Made by a program: the position numbers and the translations under genes
Notes under the pieces: model-generated
Database searches by the model: none
Told to the model about the DNA's origin: nothing
Seen by the model: only the letters and a program-made list of their open reading frames with translations
In this document: positions 33,588-47,008 of the stretch, one piece after another
Numbering within the stretch: the first letter of the stretch is position 1
Layout: the number at the start of each line of letters is the position of its first letter
Source: Anaeramoeba ignava
Lineage: Eukaryota; Metamonada; Anaeramoebidae
Assembly (NCBI GenBank): GCA_028826165.1
Contig: JAPDFW010000059.1
Coordinates: 1,377,001-1,441,000, forward strand
DNA length: 64,000 bases
Reading direction: 5' to 3'

Positions 33588-36500
33588 TTAGAAGTCAGTT
33601 TCTTCAATACTTTGTAAATATAAATCTTTTTCAGTATTAACAGTTTCCATAACAATATCATCAATATTTCCTTGATCATTCATTTCATTTTCATTTTCAT
33701 TTTCATCAATATCATTAACTGAATAAACAGTAACTGATGGTGTTACTTTAACTACTTTTCTTTTTTTATACCAATAAAATGCAACTCCTCCAACAACTGC
33801 TAATGCTCCAAAACTTGTTCCAAGTCCTGCATATAATCCTGTTTTAGATGTTGTACTTGGTTCAGAATCTGTTTTAAAATAAAATTTATTACTCCAAATT
33901 GAATATCCAATTTCATTTGTTGATCTAACTTCAATAGAATAATTTGTTGATGAACTTAAATTTGCAACAACTCCACTATTAATTGTTGTAAATGTTTCAC
34001 TTGTTTCATTTTCATTTTCATTTTTGATTGATTTTATTTCATATTGAATTATTGATTCGGCATTAATTCTTGGTTTATTCCATTCAATACTTAATGAATT
34101 ATATGATTTTTTTGTATTATATAATTCTTTGATTTGTTCTGGAATTGTTTTATTGGTTTCAAATTGAAATGATTTACTCCATTCTCCAAAATATTCATTA
34201 ATTTCTGCTCGAACTTTAACTGAATAATTTGTAAATGGAATTAAATTATCAAATGAAAAAAGATCTGAAATGAAATTAGTTCGATTAAATCCTGTATCAA
34301 GAAGAACTGTATATGTTGTAATATCTGGATCATTTAAATTTTCCCATCCAATAACTGCTGAATATGATTCAAGATTTTTTAAGAATATTCCTTCAATTTG
34401 TGAAGGTGCAAATGTTTGTGTACTTATTGAAAAATTTGATGAATTTCCAAATCCAATTGAATTAAATGGAATTATTATTATTGTATAATTGGTTTGTGTT
34501 GTTAAATTATAAAATGATCCTTGATTTGTATTAACTTGAATTTGAATTGAATTTGTTGAATTGTTATCTTCAATACATGTAACATTATATCCTTCAATGT
34601 ATCTTCCTCCATTATTAGGTTCATTCCAACTTAAAATTAAATAAGTTCTTCTAATTTCGATTGGAATTAATTCTTCAACTTTAAATGGTACTTCTGCTGA
34701 ATATGTTGAGATGTTTTTATCTTCACTCCATTCATTACATTCTCCAATAGGATTAATTGCTTTCATTGAAATTGAATATTCTCCTGATATTAAATTACTA
34801 ATATTATATTCATTTTCTGTTGAATTAATTTCAATTTGTGTTGAATTTTGAATACTTAAATTGGAAAATCTATATGAAAGAATATAAGAAGTAATATTTA
34901 ATCCTCCATTGTTTGGTTTTTTCCAATTTACTTTGATTGATGTTGAACTTAATGTTGTTGCATTAACTTGTTCCATTTGTTTTGGTGTTGTTGGTTGTGA
35001 TGTTGATGCAATTAATGTTTCTGAATAATTTGATTGTCCAATTTCATTTATTGATGAAATTGAAATATCGAATGTTCCTGATAAAAGTGAATTAAATTGA
35101 TATTGATATTCACTTATTGGTGGTTCAATTTGAATATATTGTGTAATATTTGTTGAATATGGAGTAAATGAAAAAATATAATTGATTATTGTTCTTCCAT
35201 TATCATTTGGTTTATCCCATTTAATTGTAATTGAGGTTGATGTTGCTGAAATTTGAGTTAATCCTGTAATTATATCTGGAATATTTGGTGATAATGTATT
35301 CATTAAAACTAAAATTCCTTCTGATTCTCCAATAGAATTAATTGAATAAACTGTAATATTATAAGAATCTGAAAGTAAATTTGTTAAATTATATTCTGAT
35401 ACAACTTCATTTGTTGAAATATTTCCATTTGAACCATTAGAACTTAATCCTTTATATTCAATAATGAAATATAGAATTGGTTTACCTCCATTTGAAATTG
35501 GTTGATTCCAACTCATATAAATTGAAGTTGAAGTTGAATTAATAAATAAAAGATTTGAAATTGGAGAAGGTGAAGTTGGTTGTAAAGTTGAAAAAACAAT
35601 AACATCACTTGTTGCTCCTTCTCCATTTTGATTTGTTGCTGATATTTTGATACTATAATTTCCTGAATAAATATTATTAAGAACATAATCATTTATTGAA
35701 GGTGATGGATTTCCTTCTAAATCAATTAAAATTTCATTCCAAAATGTATCACTTGTTAATTTATAATATAAATTATAAGAAGTAATATCACTTCCTCCAT
35801 TTCCTGGTTTTTCCCATTCAATTCCTAATGATGTTGATGTTGAATTAATTAATGAAGGAATTGATATTTTATCTGGAATAGTTGAATCATCAGTTGAAAT
35901 TGTTGCAATATCACTCCAATAATAAGACCATCCAGCATCATTATATGCTTTGATTTCAAAATCATATGATGTTTCAGATTCAAGATCTCCAATAATACAA
36001 CTTAATGATGTATTCATTATATTAATTACATCTGTAAATATTGAATCATTACTTAATTTATATTGAATTTTATATGCTTTAACTTCATCTCCACCTTGAT
36101 CATTTGGAATAAACCATCCTAATGTTATTGAAGTTGGTGAACTTGAAATTTTATAAGGTTTATTCATAATTCCAGGAGGAGAAGGAGGATTAGTATTCAT
36201 TATAAATTCAGTTCCATTATTTGAAAATCCAACTGAATTATTTGATTGCATTTTGATTGTATAAGTTCCTGAAAGTAATGAAGTTAATGTATAATAAAGA
36301 TTTGTACTAAAAAGATCAATAGAGTAAAAATCTTCAGAAGGTGTTGAATTTTCATATTTATACCAAATTTTATATCCAATAATTGTTGAACCTCCATTTG
36401 ATGGTTTAATCCAAGAAATTGAAATTGATGAAGAAGTTTTTCCAGTTTGTGAAATTGAATTAACTGGTGATGGAATTGTTGATGGATCAGTTTCAATAGT

Positions 36501-39442
36501 TAAATTATAACTTAAATCAGATTCAGGAGTAATTGAATTCAAAGCACGAATAGCTATTGTATAATTTGCATAATCTAAATTAGGAATTGTTGCTTCAAGA
36601 ACATCAGGAGAAACAAGTTGATAATTCCAATTTGTTTCAGGAATTTTCAAAAAAGAAATTTGATAATTTGTAATTTCACTTCCCCCATTTGATTGAGGAG
36701 CTGACCAATTAATAGAAATTGAATCACCAGTATGATTAATTTCATTTAATGAAGTAATAACAGAAGGACAAGTTGCTGGATCAGTCCAAATTGAAAAATC
36801 AGATGAAAAATCTCCAATAAATAATTCACTTTTTGCTCTAACTTTAACAATATATTCACCAGAAAGAATTGAAGTAATATGAAATGAATGAATATCAACT
36901 CCAAAACTATAAGTATTCCAAGTTTGATTACCAGCTTTATGAAACCAAAGATCATATCCAATTAAAGGAGATCCTCCATTTGAAGCAGTTCCCCAAGTTA
37001 TACCAAATGAAGTTGAAGATTTCCAAGATAAATCTTCAGAAATTGAAGGAGGAGAAGGAGGAATTGCACTTAAAGTACTTGCAGCAGTTTCAAGTGTCCA
37101 AACTCCAGTTCCTATTTATTTTTTTTCCAATATTTATATTTTAAATTAATTTGATTTGGAAATATAAATAATAAATCAAAATAATAAATAATCATATTTA
37201 AAATTTAATTTAATAAAAATAAGAATAATAAATACCTTCATTATTATATCCAGCAACTTGAGTTAAATAATTTCCTGAATATAAATTACTAATTGTATAT
37301 TGATGAACATCTCCAACAAGAGTAACTTCAATCCAATTACTTTCTCCATAAGGTGTATATTTAACTTTATATCCAAGAACTGAAAAATTAGGAGGATTTC
37401 CCCATAATAATCTAAATGAAGTTGGAGTTTGTGAATCAAAAGTAGGTTGTGACATTTGAGTTGGAGTACATTCTGTTTTACCACTTCCTGAATTTGTTGT
37501 GCCATTTGGACATGAACTACATCCTGTATTTCCTGTTCCAGTATTATAAGTATTTTGATTACATTGAGTACATGAAGCAACATTTGTTGATGTTGAATAT
37601 GTTCCTGCAACACAAAATGGACAAGTTGGAGTTGGAAGAGATGAACCAGCAAGACAAACACATTGTCCATTTGGTTGACAATTTCCTCCATTATAACATT
37701 CATTACAACTTGACATTCCATTTTCATTATATTGACATGAGCTCGCATATATATTTTTTTGACCACTTCCAGTATTATCAACAATAACAACATTTGTCCA
37801 ATTAAGTTTAGGATCAAGCAATCCTAAATCTCTGTTGCAATATAAACCACCACCAGATGTAGAAGCATAATTATCTTTGATTAATATATTTGTAAGTTCT
37901 GTTGAACATAATCCATTATAAATTGCTCCTCCTTTATTTCCTCGATTATTCACAAATATACTATTTCTCAGTACTGGATACCAATTATTGTTTAAACAAT
38001 AGAATCGAATTGCACCTCCTATTTTGATTTTTGATTTAAATTTGATTTAAATAATATTAAATAATAAATAATAAATATTAAATAATAAATATTAAATAAT
38101 AAATATTAAATAATAATAAATAATAAATAATAAATATTAAATATTAAATATTAAATAATAAATATTAAATAATAAATATTAAATATTAAATATTAAATAT
38201 TAAATATTAAATATTAAATATTAAAATATAAAAATATAAATATTAAATATTAAATATTAAAATAAAATAAAATAAATATTAAATAATAAATATTAAATAA
38301 TAAATATTAAATATTAAATATTAAATAATAAATATTAAATAATAAATATTAAATAATAAATAAATAATAAATATTAAATAACAAATAAAAATATTAAAAA
38401 TAAATTAAAATAAATATTAAAATATAAAATAAATTAAAATTAAAAATAAATATTAAATATTAAATAAATAATAAATATTAAATATTAAATATTAAATAAT
38501 AATAAATATTAAATATTAAATAAATATTAAATATTAAATATTAAAATATAAAAATAAATTAAAAAATATTAAATATTAAATAATAAATATTAAATAAATA
38601 ATAAATATTAAATATTAAATAATAAATATTAAATATTAAATATTAAATATTAAATATTAAATATTAAATATTAAATAATAAATATTAAATAATAAATATT
38701 AAATAATAAATATTAAATATTAAATATTAAATATTAAATATTAAATATTAAATATTAAATATTAAATATTAAATATTAAATATTAAATATTAAATATTAA
38801 ATATTAAATATTAAATATTAAATATTAAATATTAAATAATAAATATTAAATATTAAATAATAAATATTAAATATTAAATAATAAATATTAAATAATAAAT
38901 ATTAAATAATAAATAATAAATATTAAATATTAAATATTAAATATTAAATATTAAATATTAAATAATAAATAAATACCTTTATCACTATTACAATTTTGGA
39001 ATGTAAAACCATCAACTAAAGGTGAACTTGAATCATGAACATACATACATTGTCTTGCATTTCCTCCATCTAAAATAGTTACATCAGGTCCTCCAGTAGA
39101 AACAATATACCAAGTAGCATCTTGTCTATCTATTGTTTGAGAAAGATAATAATGACCAGGATAAACACAAACAATATCACTATTTCCACTAACTGATAAT
39201 CCTTTTTCGATTGTAGCACATGCAGTTTCATATGATTCACAATTATTACCATCACTTCCAAATGATTGAGCAATATATTTTGTACATGTATAACTTGTAT
39301 CATCAAATTTATAATTTGCTAATATTCTTTCTAATTTTATCACTCCTTCATTATTATTTGGATTTGTTTTTGAAGTTGAAATTGAAAATATTGTAAATAT
39401 TAAAGTTATTCCAAAAAATATTATTAATTTTGGGTTTTTCAT
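33588..39442 (-). CDS. Surface receptor-like protein, copy 1: beta-helix, Cys-rich/EGF, FN3 array, TM
   Basis: Large single-pass membrane protein, 1,590 residues. Exons 39442-38977, 38018-37236 and 37111-33588; both introns are phase 1. The signal peptide is MKNPKLIIFFGITLIFTIFS. Next comes a pectin-lyase-like beta-helix (CESYETACATIEKGL, VTILDGG, FTFQNCNS, then GGAI and KGGAIYNGL), as in polymorphic outer-membrane-type repeats. Then an EGF-like/ephrin-receptor-like Cys block (CYNGGNCQPNGQCVC; CTQCNQNTYNTGTGNTGCSSC). About twelve FN3 domains follow, each with a P at the start, W in strand B and NGG near the C strand. Then a TM helix (LYAGLGTSFGALAVVGGVAF), a YKKRK stop-transfer and a ~60-residue acidic tail ending IEETDF. 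Many N-glycosylation sequons. Probably adhesion or recognition. No enzyme domain is seen. Confidence 0.85.
37112..37235 (-). repeat. Copy 1 intron 2
   Basis: 124-bp phase-1 intron. The same intron is 432 bp in copy 2 and 245 bp in copy 3. Confidence 0.85.
38019..38976 (-). repeat. Copy 1 intron 1, (AAATATT/AATAAAT)n
   Basis: 958-bp phase-1 intron of TAAATATTAAATAA units. The homologous introns are 836 and 131 bp in the other two copies. Confidence 0.88.
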
Positions 39443-40258
39443 TTCCTTTTAATTAATTTTTATTTTAATTTAGTTTTTTGTGAATTTAGTTGATTAAAAT
39501 TTTTGTTTTGGTTATTCTCTTTTTATTTTAAAATTTGAGAGTAAACAAAAAAAATGAAAAAAAAAGAAAAAAAAATAAATAAACAAAAAGAAAAAAAAAA
39601 GTGTCCAATTATCAAAAATTTCATAATAATTATTATTTTTTTTTTTCCAATTAAAAAATTTTATTTAAAAAAAAAAACAAAATTTGAAAAGAGAAAATAA
39701 ATAGAAAAGATTAAATTAAATAATTAATTTTGTTTATTTAAAATTAAAAGATCGAAAAAAAAAAGAATAATTAATTAATTTATTTAAATTTTAATTTATA
39801 AAAGAAAAAGAAAAAGAAAATTAAATAATTAAATAAATTAGTTTTAAAGAGATTAATTTTTAAAGGAATAATTAATAAAAATTTAATTTAAATTAATTTA
39901 ATTCATTTAAAAAAAAAAGTGGAATAAAATTTATTTTTTTATTTAAATTTTCCAAAAATAAAAAATTAAATAAAAATAATCAAAATAAATTTTAATTTTT
40001 AAATATCAAAAGAATAATTTGTTTATTTATTTATTTGTTTATTTATTTGTTTATTTGTTTAATCCAAAAATTATTTTTGAAATTAAAAAAAATTTAATTT
40101 TGTTATTTTTTTTGATTTTATTCTTTTTTTTTTGGAATTGATTGAAAAAGATTTGAAAAAAAGATTTGGAAAAAGATTGAAAAAAAGAAGAAAGATTTGG
40201 AAAAAATTGAATTAAATTTTGAAATTGAATTTTGTTTTGGAATTGTTGTTTTGATAAA
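39443..40258. other. Spacer between receptor copies 1 and 2
   Basis: 816 bp. It holds the promoter side of copy 1, with a 25-bp block (TTTCCTTTTAATTAATTTT in plus sense) common to all three copies and a T(n)CAT(n) motif at 39547-39570 in gene sense. It also holds the 3' flank of copy 2, which is almost identical to 46600-47008. A TTCCAC-T(n) element in gene sense lies at 39909-39924. No gene is seen. Confidence 0.6.
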
Positions 40259-43200
40259 TTATTTTTTAGAATCATTTTCATCAATACTTTGTAAATATAA
40301 ATCTTTTTCAGTATTAACAGTTTCCATAACAATATCATCAATATTTCCTTGATCATTCATTTCATTTTCATCTCCAAGAAGAGGTTCATCAATATCATTA
40401 ACTGAATAAACAGTAACTGATGGTGTTACTTTAACTACTTTTCTTTTTTTATACCAATAAAATGCAACTCCTCCAACAACTGCTAATGCTCCAAAACTTG
40501 TTCCAAGTCCTGCATATAATCCTGTTTTGGATGTTGTACTTGGTTCAGAATCTGTTTTAAAATAAAATTTGTTACTCCAAATTGAATATCCAATTTCATT
40601 TGTTGATCTAACTTCAATAGAATAATTTGTTGATGAACTTAAATTTGCAACAACTCCACTGTTAATTGTTGTAAATGTTTCACTCGTTTCATTTTCATTT
40701 TCATTTTCATTTTTGATTGATTTTATTTCATATTGAATTATTGATTCGGCATTAATTCTTGGTTTATTCCATTCAATACTTAATGAATTATATGATTTTT
40801 TTGTATTATATAATTCTTTGATTTGTTCTGGAATTGTTTTATTGGTTTCGAATTGAAATGGTTTACTCCATTCTCCAAAATATTCATTAATTTCTGCTCG
40901 AACTTTAACTGAATAATTTGTAAATGGAATTAAATTATCAAATGAAAAAAGATCTGAAATGAAATTAGTTCGATTAAATCCTGTATCAAGAAGAACTGTA
41001 TATGTTGTAATATCTGGATCATTTAAATTTTCCCATCCAATAACTGCTGAATATGATTCAAGATTTTTTAAGAATATTCCTTCAACTTGTGAAGGTGCAA
41101 ATGTTTGTGTACTTATTGAAAAATTTGATGAATTTCCAAATCCAATTGAATTAAATGGAATTATTATTATTGTATAATTGGTTTGTGTTGTTAAATTATA
41201 AAATGATCCTTGATTTGTGTTAACTTGAATTTGAATTGAATTTGTTAAATTGTTATCTTCAATACATGTAACATTATATCCATCAATATATCTTCCTCCA
41301 TTATTAGGTTCATTCCAACTTAAAATTAAATAAGTTCTTCTAATTTCGATTGGAATTAATTCTTCAACTTTAAATGGTACTTCTGCTGAATATGTTGAGA
41401 TGTTTTTATCTTCACTCCATTCATTACATTCTCCAATAGGATTAATTGCTTTCATTGAAATTGAATATTCTCCTGATATTAAATTACTAATATTATATTC
41501 ATTTTCTGTTGAATTAATTTCAATTTGTGTTGAATTTTGAATACTTAAATTGGAAAATCTATATGAAAGAATATAAGAAGTAATATTTAATCCTCCATTG
41601 TTTGGTTTTTTCCAATTTACTTTGATTGATGTTGAACTTAATGTTGTTGCATTAACTTGTTCCATTTGTTTTGGTGTTGTTGGTTGTGATGTTGATGCAA
41701 TTAATGTTTCTGAATAATTTGATTGTCCAATTTCATTTATTGATGAAATTGAAATATCGAATGTTCCTGATAAAAGTGAATTAAATTGATATTGATATCC
41801 ACTTGTTGGTGGTTCAATTTGAATATATTGTGTAATATTTGTTGAATATGGAGTAAATGAAAAAATATAATTGATTATTGTTCTTCCATTATCATTTGGT
41901 TTATCCCATTTAATTGTAATTGAAGTTGATGTTGCTGAAATTTGAGTTAATCCTGTAATTATATCTGGAATATTTGGTGATAATGTATTCATTAAAACTA
42001 AAATTCCTTCTGATTCTCCAATAGAATTAATTGAATAAACTGTAATATTATAAGAATCTGAAAGTAAATTTGTTAAATTATATTCTGATACAACTTCATT
42101 TGTTGAAATATTCCCATTTGAACCATTAGAACTTAATCCTTTATATTCAATAATGAAATATAAAATTGGTTTACCTCCACTTGAAATTGGTTGATTCCAA
42201 CTCATATAAATTGAAGTTGAAGTTGAATTGATAAATAAAAGATTTGAAATTGGAGAAGGTGAAGTTGGTTGTAAAGTTGAAAAAACAATAACATCACTTG
42301 TTGCTCCTTCTCCATTTTGATTTGTTGCTGATATTTTGATACTATAATTTCCTGAATAAATATTATTAAGAATATAATCATTTATTGAAGGTGATGGATT
42401 TCCTTCTAAATCAATTAAAATTTCATTCCAAAATGTATCACTTGTTAATTTATAATATAAATTATAAGAAGTAATATCACTTCCTCCATTTCCTGGTTTT
42501 TCCCATTCAATTCCTAATGATGTTGATGTTGAATTAATTAATGAAGGAATTGATATTTTATCTGGAATAGTTGAATCATCAGTTGAAATTGTTGCAATAT
42601 CACTCCAATAATAAGACCATCCAGCATCATTATATGCTTTGATTTCAAAATCATATGATGTTTCAGATTCAAGATTTCCAATAATACAACTTAATGATGT
42701 ATTCATTATATTAATTACATCTGTAAATATTGAATCATTACTTAATTTATATTGAATTTTATAAGCTTTAACTTCATCTCCACCTTGATCATTTGGAATA
42801 AACCATCCTAATGTTATTGAAGTTGGTGAACTTGAAATTTTATAAGGTTTATCCATAATTCCAGGAGGAGAAGGAGGATTAGTATTCATTATAAATTCAG
42901 TTCCATTATTTGAAAATCCAACTGAATTATTTGATTGCATTTTGATTGTATAAGTTCCTGAAAGTAATGAAGTTAATGTATAATAAAGATTTGTACTAAA
43001 AAGATCAATAGAGTAAAAATCTTCAGAAGGTGTTGCATTTTCATATTTATACCAAATTTTATATCCAATAATTGTTGAACCTCCATTTGATGGTTTAATC
43101 CAAGAAATTGAAATTGATGAAGAAGTTTTTCCAGTTTGTGAAATTGAATTAACTGGTGATGGAATTGTTGATGGATCAGTTTCAATAGTTAAATTATAAC

Positions 43201-46200
43201 TTAAATCAGCTTCAGGAGTAATTGAATTCAAAGCACGAATAGCTATTGTATAATTTGCATAATCTAAATTAGGAATTGTTGCTTCAAGAACATCAGGAGA
43301 AACAAGTTGATAATTCCAATTTATTTCAGGAATTTTCAAAAAAGCAATTTGATAATTTGTAATTTCACTTCCACCATTTGATTGAGGAGCTAACCAATTA
43401 ATAGAAATTGAATCACTAGTATGATTAATTTCATTTAATGAAGTAATAACAGAAGGACAAGTTGCTGGATCAGTCCAAATTGAAAAATCAGATGAAAAAT
43501 CTCCAATAAATAATTCACTTTTTGCTCTAACTTTAACAATATATTCACCAGAAAGAATTGAAGTAATATGAAATGAATGAATATCAACTTCAAAACTATA
43601 AGTATTCCAAGTTTGATTACCAGCTTTATGAAACCAAAGATCATATCCAATTAAAGGAGATCCTCCATTTGAAGCATTTCCCCAAGTTATACCAAATGAA
43701 GTTGAAGATTCCCAAGATAAATCTTCAGAAATTGAAGGAGGAGAAGGAGGAATTGCACTTAAAGTACTTGCAGCAGTTTCAAGTGTCCAAACTCCAGTTC
43801 CTATTTATTTTTTTTCCAATATTTATATTTTAAATTAATTTAATTTGGGAATATAAATAATAAATCAAAATAATAAATAATCATATTTAAAATTTAATTT
43901 AATAAATCAAAATAATTTGGGAATAAAAATAATAAATCAAAATAATAAATAATCATATTTAAAATTTAATTTAATAAATCAAATTAATTTTGGGAATAAA
44001 AATAATAAATCAAAATAATAAATAATCATATTTAAAATTTAATTTAATAAATTAATTTAATTTGGAAATATAAATAATAAATCAAAATAATAAATAATCA
44101 TATTTAAAATTTAATTTAATAAATTAAAATAATTTGGGAATATAAATAAATTGAAATTGATTTTGAATAAAAATAAGAATAATAAATCAAAATAATTTGG
44201 AAATATAAATAATAAATCAAAATAATAAATACCTTCATTATTATATCCAGCAACTTGAGTTAAATAATTTCCTGAGTATAAATTACTAATTGTATATTGA
44301 TGAACATCTCCAACAAGAGTAACTTCAATCCAATTACTTTCTCCATAAGGTGTATATTTAACTTTATATCCAAGAACTGAAAAATTAGGAGGATTTCCCC
44401 ATAATAATCTAAATGAAGTTGGAGTTTGTGAATCAAAAGTAGGTTGTGACATTTGAGTTGGAGTACATTCTGTTTTACCATTTCCTGAATTTGTTGTGCC
44501 TCCTGGACATGAACTACATCCTGTATTTCCTGTTCCAGTATTATAAGTATTTTGATTACATTGAGTACATGAAGCAGAATTTGTTGATGTTGAATATGTT
44601 CCTGCAACACAAAATGGACAAGTTGGAGTTGGAAGAGATGAACCAGCAAGACAAACACATTGTCCATTTGGTTGACAATTTCCTCCATTATAACAGTCGT
44701 TACAATCATACACACGATTTCCATTATATTTACATGAATATGATGACCACCATAATGAATTATCTTCAATATTTTTTTGACCATTTCCAGTATTATCAAC
44801 AATAACAACATTTGTCCAATCAATATTATTATGAATCAATCCAAAATCAATCGAGCAATATAAACCACCACCAGATGAAGAAGCATAATTATCTTTGATT
44901 AATACATTTGTAAGTTCTGTTGAACATAATCCATTATAAATTGCTCCTCCTTTACTTGCTCGATTATTAATTAATTTACTATTTCTCAGTACTGGATACC
45001 AATTCACAATCAAACAATAGAATTGAATTGCACCTCCTATTTTGATTTTTGATTTAAATTTGATTTAAATAATAATAAATAATATTAAATAATAAATAAT
45101 AAATATTAAATATTAAATATTAAATAATAAATATTAAATAATAAATATTAAATAATAAATATTAAATATTAAATATTAAATAATAAATATTAAATAATAA
45201 ATATTAAATAATAAATAATAAATATTAAATAATAAATATTAAATATTAAATAATAAATATTAAATATTAAATAATAAATATTAAATAATAAATATTAAAT
45301 ATTAAATAATAAATAATAAATATTAAATATTAAATAATAAATATTAAATATTAATAAATAATAAATATTAAATATTAAATAATAAATATTAAAATAAATA
45401 ATAAATATTAAATAATAAATATTAAATAATAAATATTAAATAATAAATAAATAAAAATAAATAAATATTAAATAATAAATATTAAATAATAAATAATAAA
45501 TAATAGATAATAAATATTAAATATTAAATAATAAAATAATAAATATTAAATAATAAATATTAAATATTAAATATTAAATAATAGATAATAAATAATAAAT
45601 ATTAAATAATAAATAATAAATATTAAATATTAAATAATAAATATTAAATATTAAATAATAAATAATAAATAATAGATAATAAATAATAAATATTAAATAT
45701 TAAATATTAAATAATAAATATTAAATATTAAATAATAAATATTAAATAATAAATATTAAATATTAAATATTAAATAATAAATATTAAATATTAGATATTA
45801 AATAATAAATATTAAATATTAGATATTAAATATTAAATATTAAATATTAAATATTAAATAATAAATAAATACCTTTATCACTATTACAATTTTGGAATGT
45901 AAAACCATCAACTAAAGGTGAACTTGAATCATGAACATACATACATTGTCTTGCATTTCCTCCATCTAAAATAGTTACATCAGGTCCTCCAATAGAAACA
46001 ATATCCCACCAAACATCCCATCTATCTATTGTTTGAGAAAGATAATAATGACCAGGATAAACACAAACAGTATCACTATTTCCACTAACTGATAATCCTT
46101 TTTCGATTGTAGCACATGCAGTTTCATATGATTCACAATTATTACCATCACTTCCAAATGATTGAGCAATATATTTTGTACATGTATAACTTGTATCATC

Positions 46201-46338
46201 AAATTTATAATTTGCTAATATTCTTTCTAATTTTATCACTTCTTCATTATTATTTGAATTTGTTTTTGAAGTTGAAATTGAAAATATTGTAAATATTAAA
46301 GTTATTCCAAAAAATATTATTAATTTTGGGTTTTTCAT
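40259..46338 (-). CDS. Surface receptor-like protein, copy 2
   Basis: Second tandem paralog, 1,603 residues, same architecture and intron positions as copy 1. Exons 46338-45873, 45036-44233 and 43800-40259. The FN3 array differs from copy 1 by only scattered substitutions. The divergence is concentrated in the Cys-rich region: copy 2 has a seven-residue insertion (NIEDNSLWWSSYSC where copy 1 has NIYASSC) and a different flank at HNNIDW. Its membrane-proximal tail is also unique, reading DIDEPLLGDENEM where the others read DIDENENEM, and the protein ends DENDSKK. A DxxLL-type acidic dileucine is thus present only here. All frames are intact, so all three genes are likely to be functional. Confidence 0.85.
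43801..44232 (-). repeat. Copy 2 intron 2, internally duplicated
   Basis: 432-bp phase-1 intron. It contains about four tandem copies of a ~90-bp block (AATAAATAATCATATTTAAAA...), explaining its extra length over copies 1 and 3. Confidence 0.85.
45037..45872 (-). repeat. Copy 2 intron 1, (AAATATT/AATAAAT)n
   Basis: 836-bp phase-1 intron of the same short units as in copy 1, but in a different order and number. Confidence 0.88.
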
Positions 46339-47008
46339 TTCCTTTTAATTAATTTTTAATTTCTTTTTTAATTTAGTTTTTTGTGAATTTGAAAAAGAAG
46401 ATTAAAAAAAAATGAAAAAAAAATAAAAAAAATTATTTTTAAGTTGTGATTAAAGAAAAAATTGTGATAATTATGATGATTTTTTTGATTGAAATTGAAA
46501 ATTGTTAAAATGTGGCAAAAAATAATTAAAACAAGTGAAAAAAAGAAAAAAAAGAAAAAAAATTTTTGTTAAATTGATTAATCTTTATTTACTTATTTTT
46601 TTTTATTTAAATTTTCCAAAAATAAAAAATTAAATAAAAATAATCAAAATAAATTTTAATTTTTAAATATCAAAAAAATAATTTGTTTATTTATTTATTT
46701 GTTTGTTTGTTTGTTTATTCCAAAAATTATTTTTGAAATTAAAAAAAATTTAATTTTGTTATTTTTTTTGATTTTATTTTTTTTTTTTTTAAAAAGATTT
46801 GAGAAAAAGATTTGAAAAAGAAGAAAAGATTTGATTGAAAAAGATTTTGAAAAAAGATTTGAAAAAAAGATTTGAAAAAAAGATTGAAAAAAGAAGAAAG
46901 ATTTGAAAAAAAGATTTGGAAAAAGATTGAAAAAAAGAAGAAAGATTTGGAAAAAATTGAATTAAATTTTGAAATTGAATTTTGTTTTGGAATTGTTGTT
47001 TTGATGAA
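46339..47008. other. Spacer between receptor copies 2 and 3
   Basis: 670 bp. Near the copy 2 start there is the shared TTTCCTTTTAATTAATTTT block and a T(n)CAT(n) motif at 46403-46430 in gene sense. 46600-47008 is the 3' flank of copy 3, homologous to 39940-40258 but with an expanded GAAAAAGATTTGAAAAAAAG purine repeat. No gene is seen. Confidence 0.6.

Noticed and set aside
37263-37817. Overlapping second-frame proteins in the receptor genes (also near 44260-44823 and 50805-51359)
   Set aside because: They repeat in all three copies only because the true frame is conserved. They are Leu/Ile/Gln-rich shadow readings without starts or domains.
38019-38976. Mobile element insertion in receptor intron 1
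   Set aside because: No terminal repeats, target duplication or transposase remnant. Only short-unit A/T slippage is visible, and the paralogs share the splice sites.
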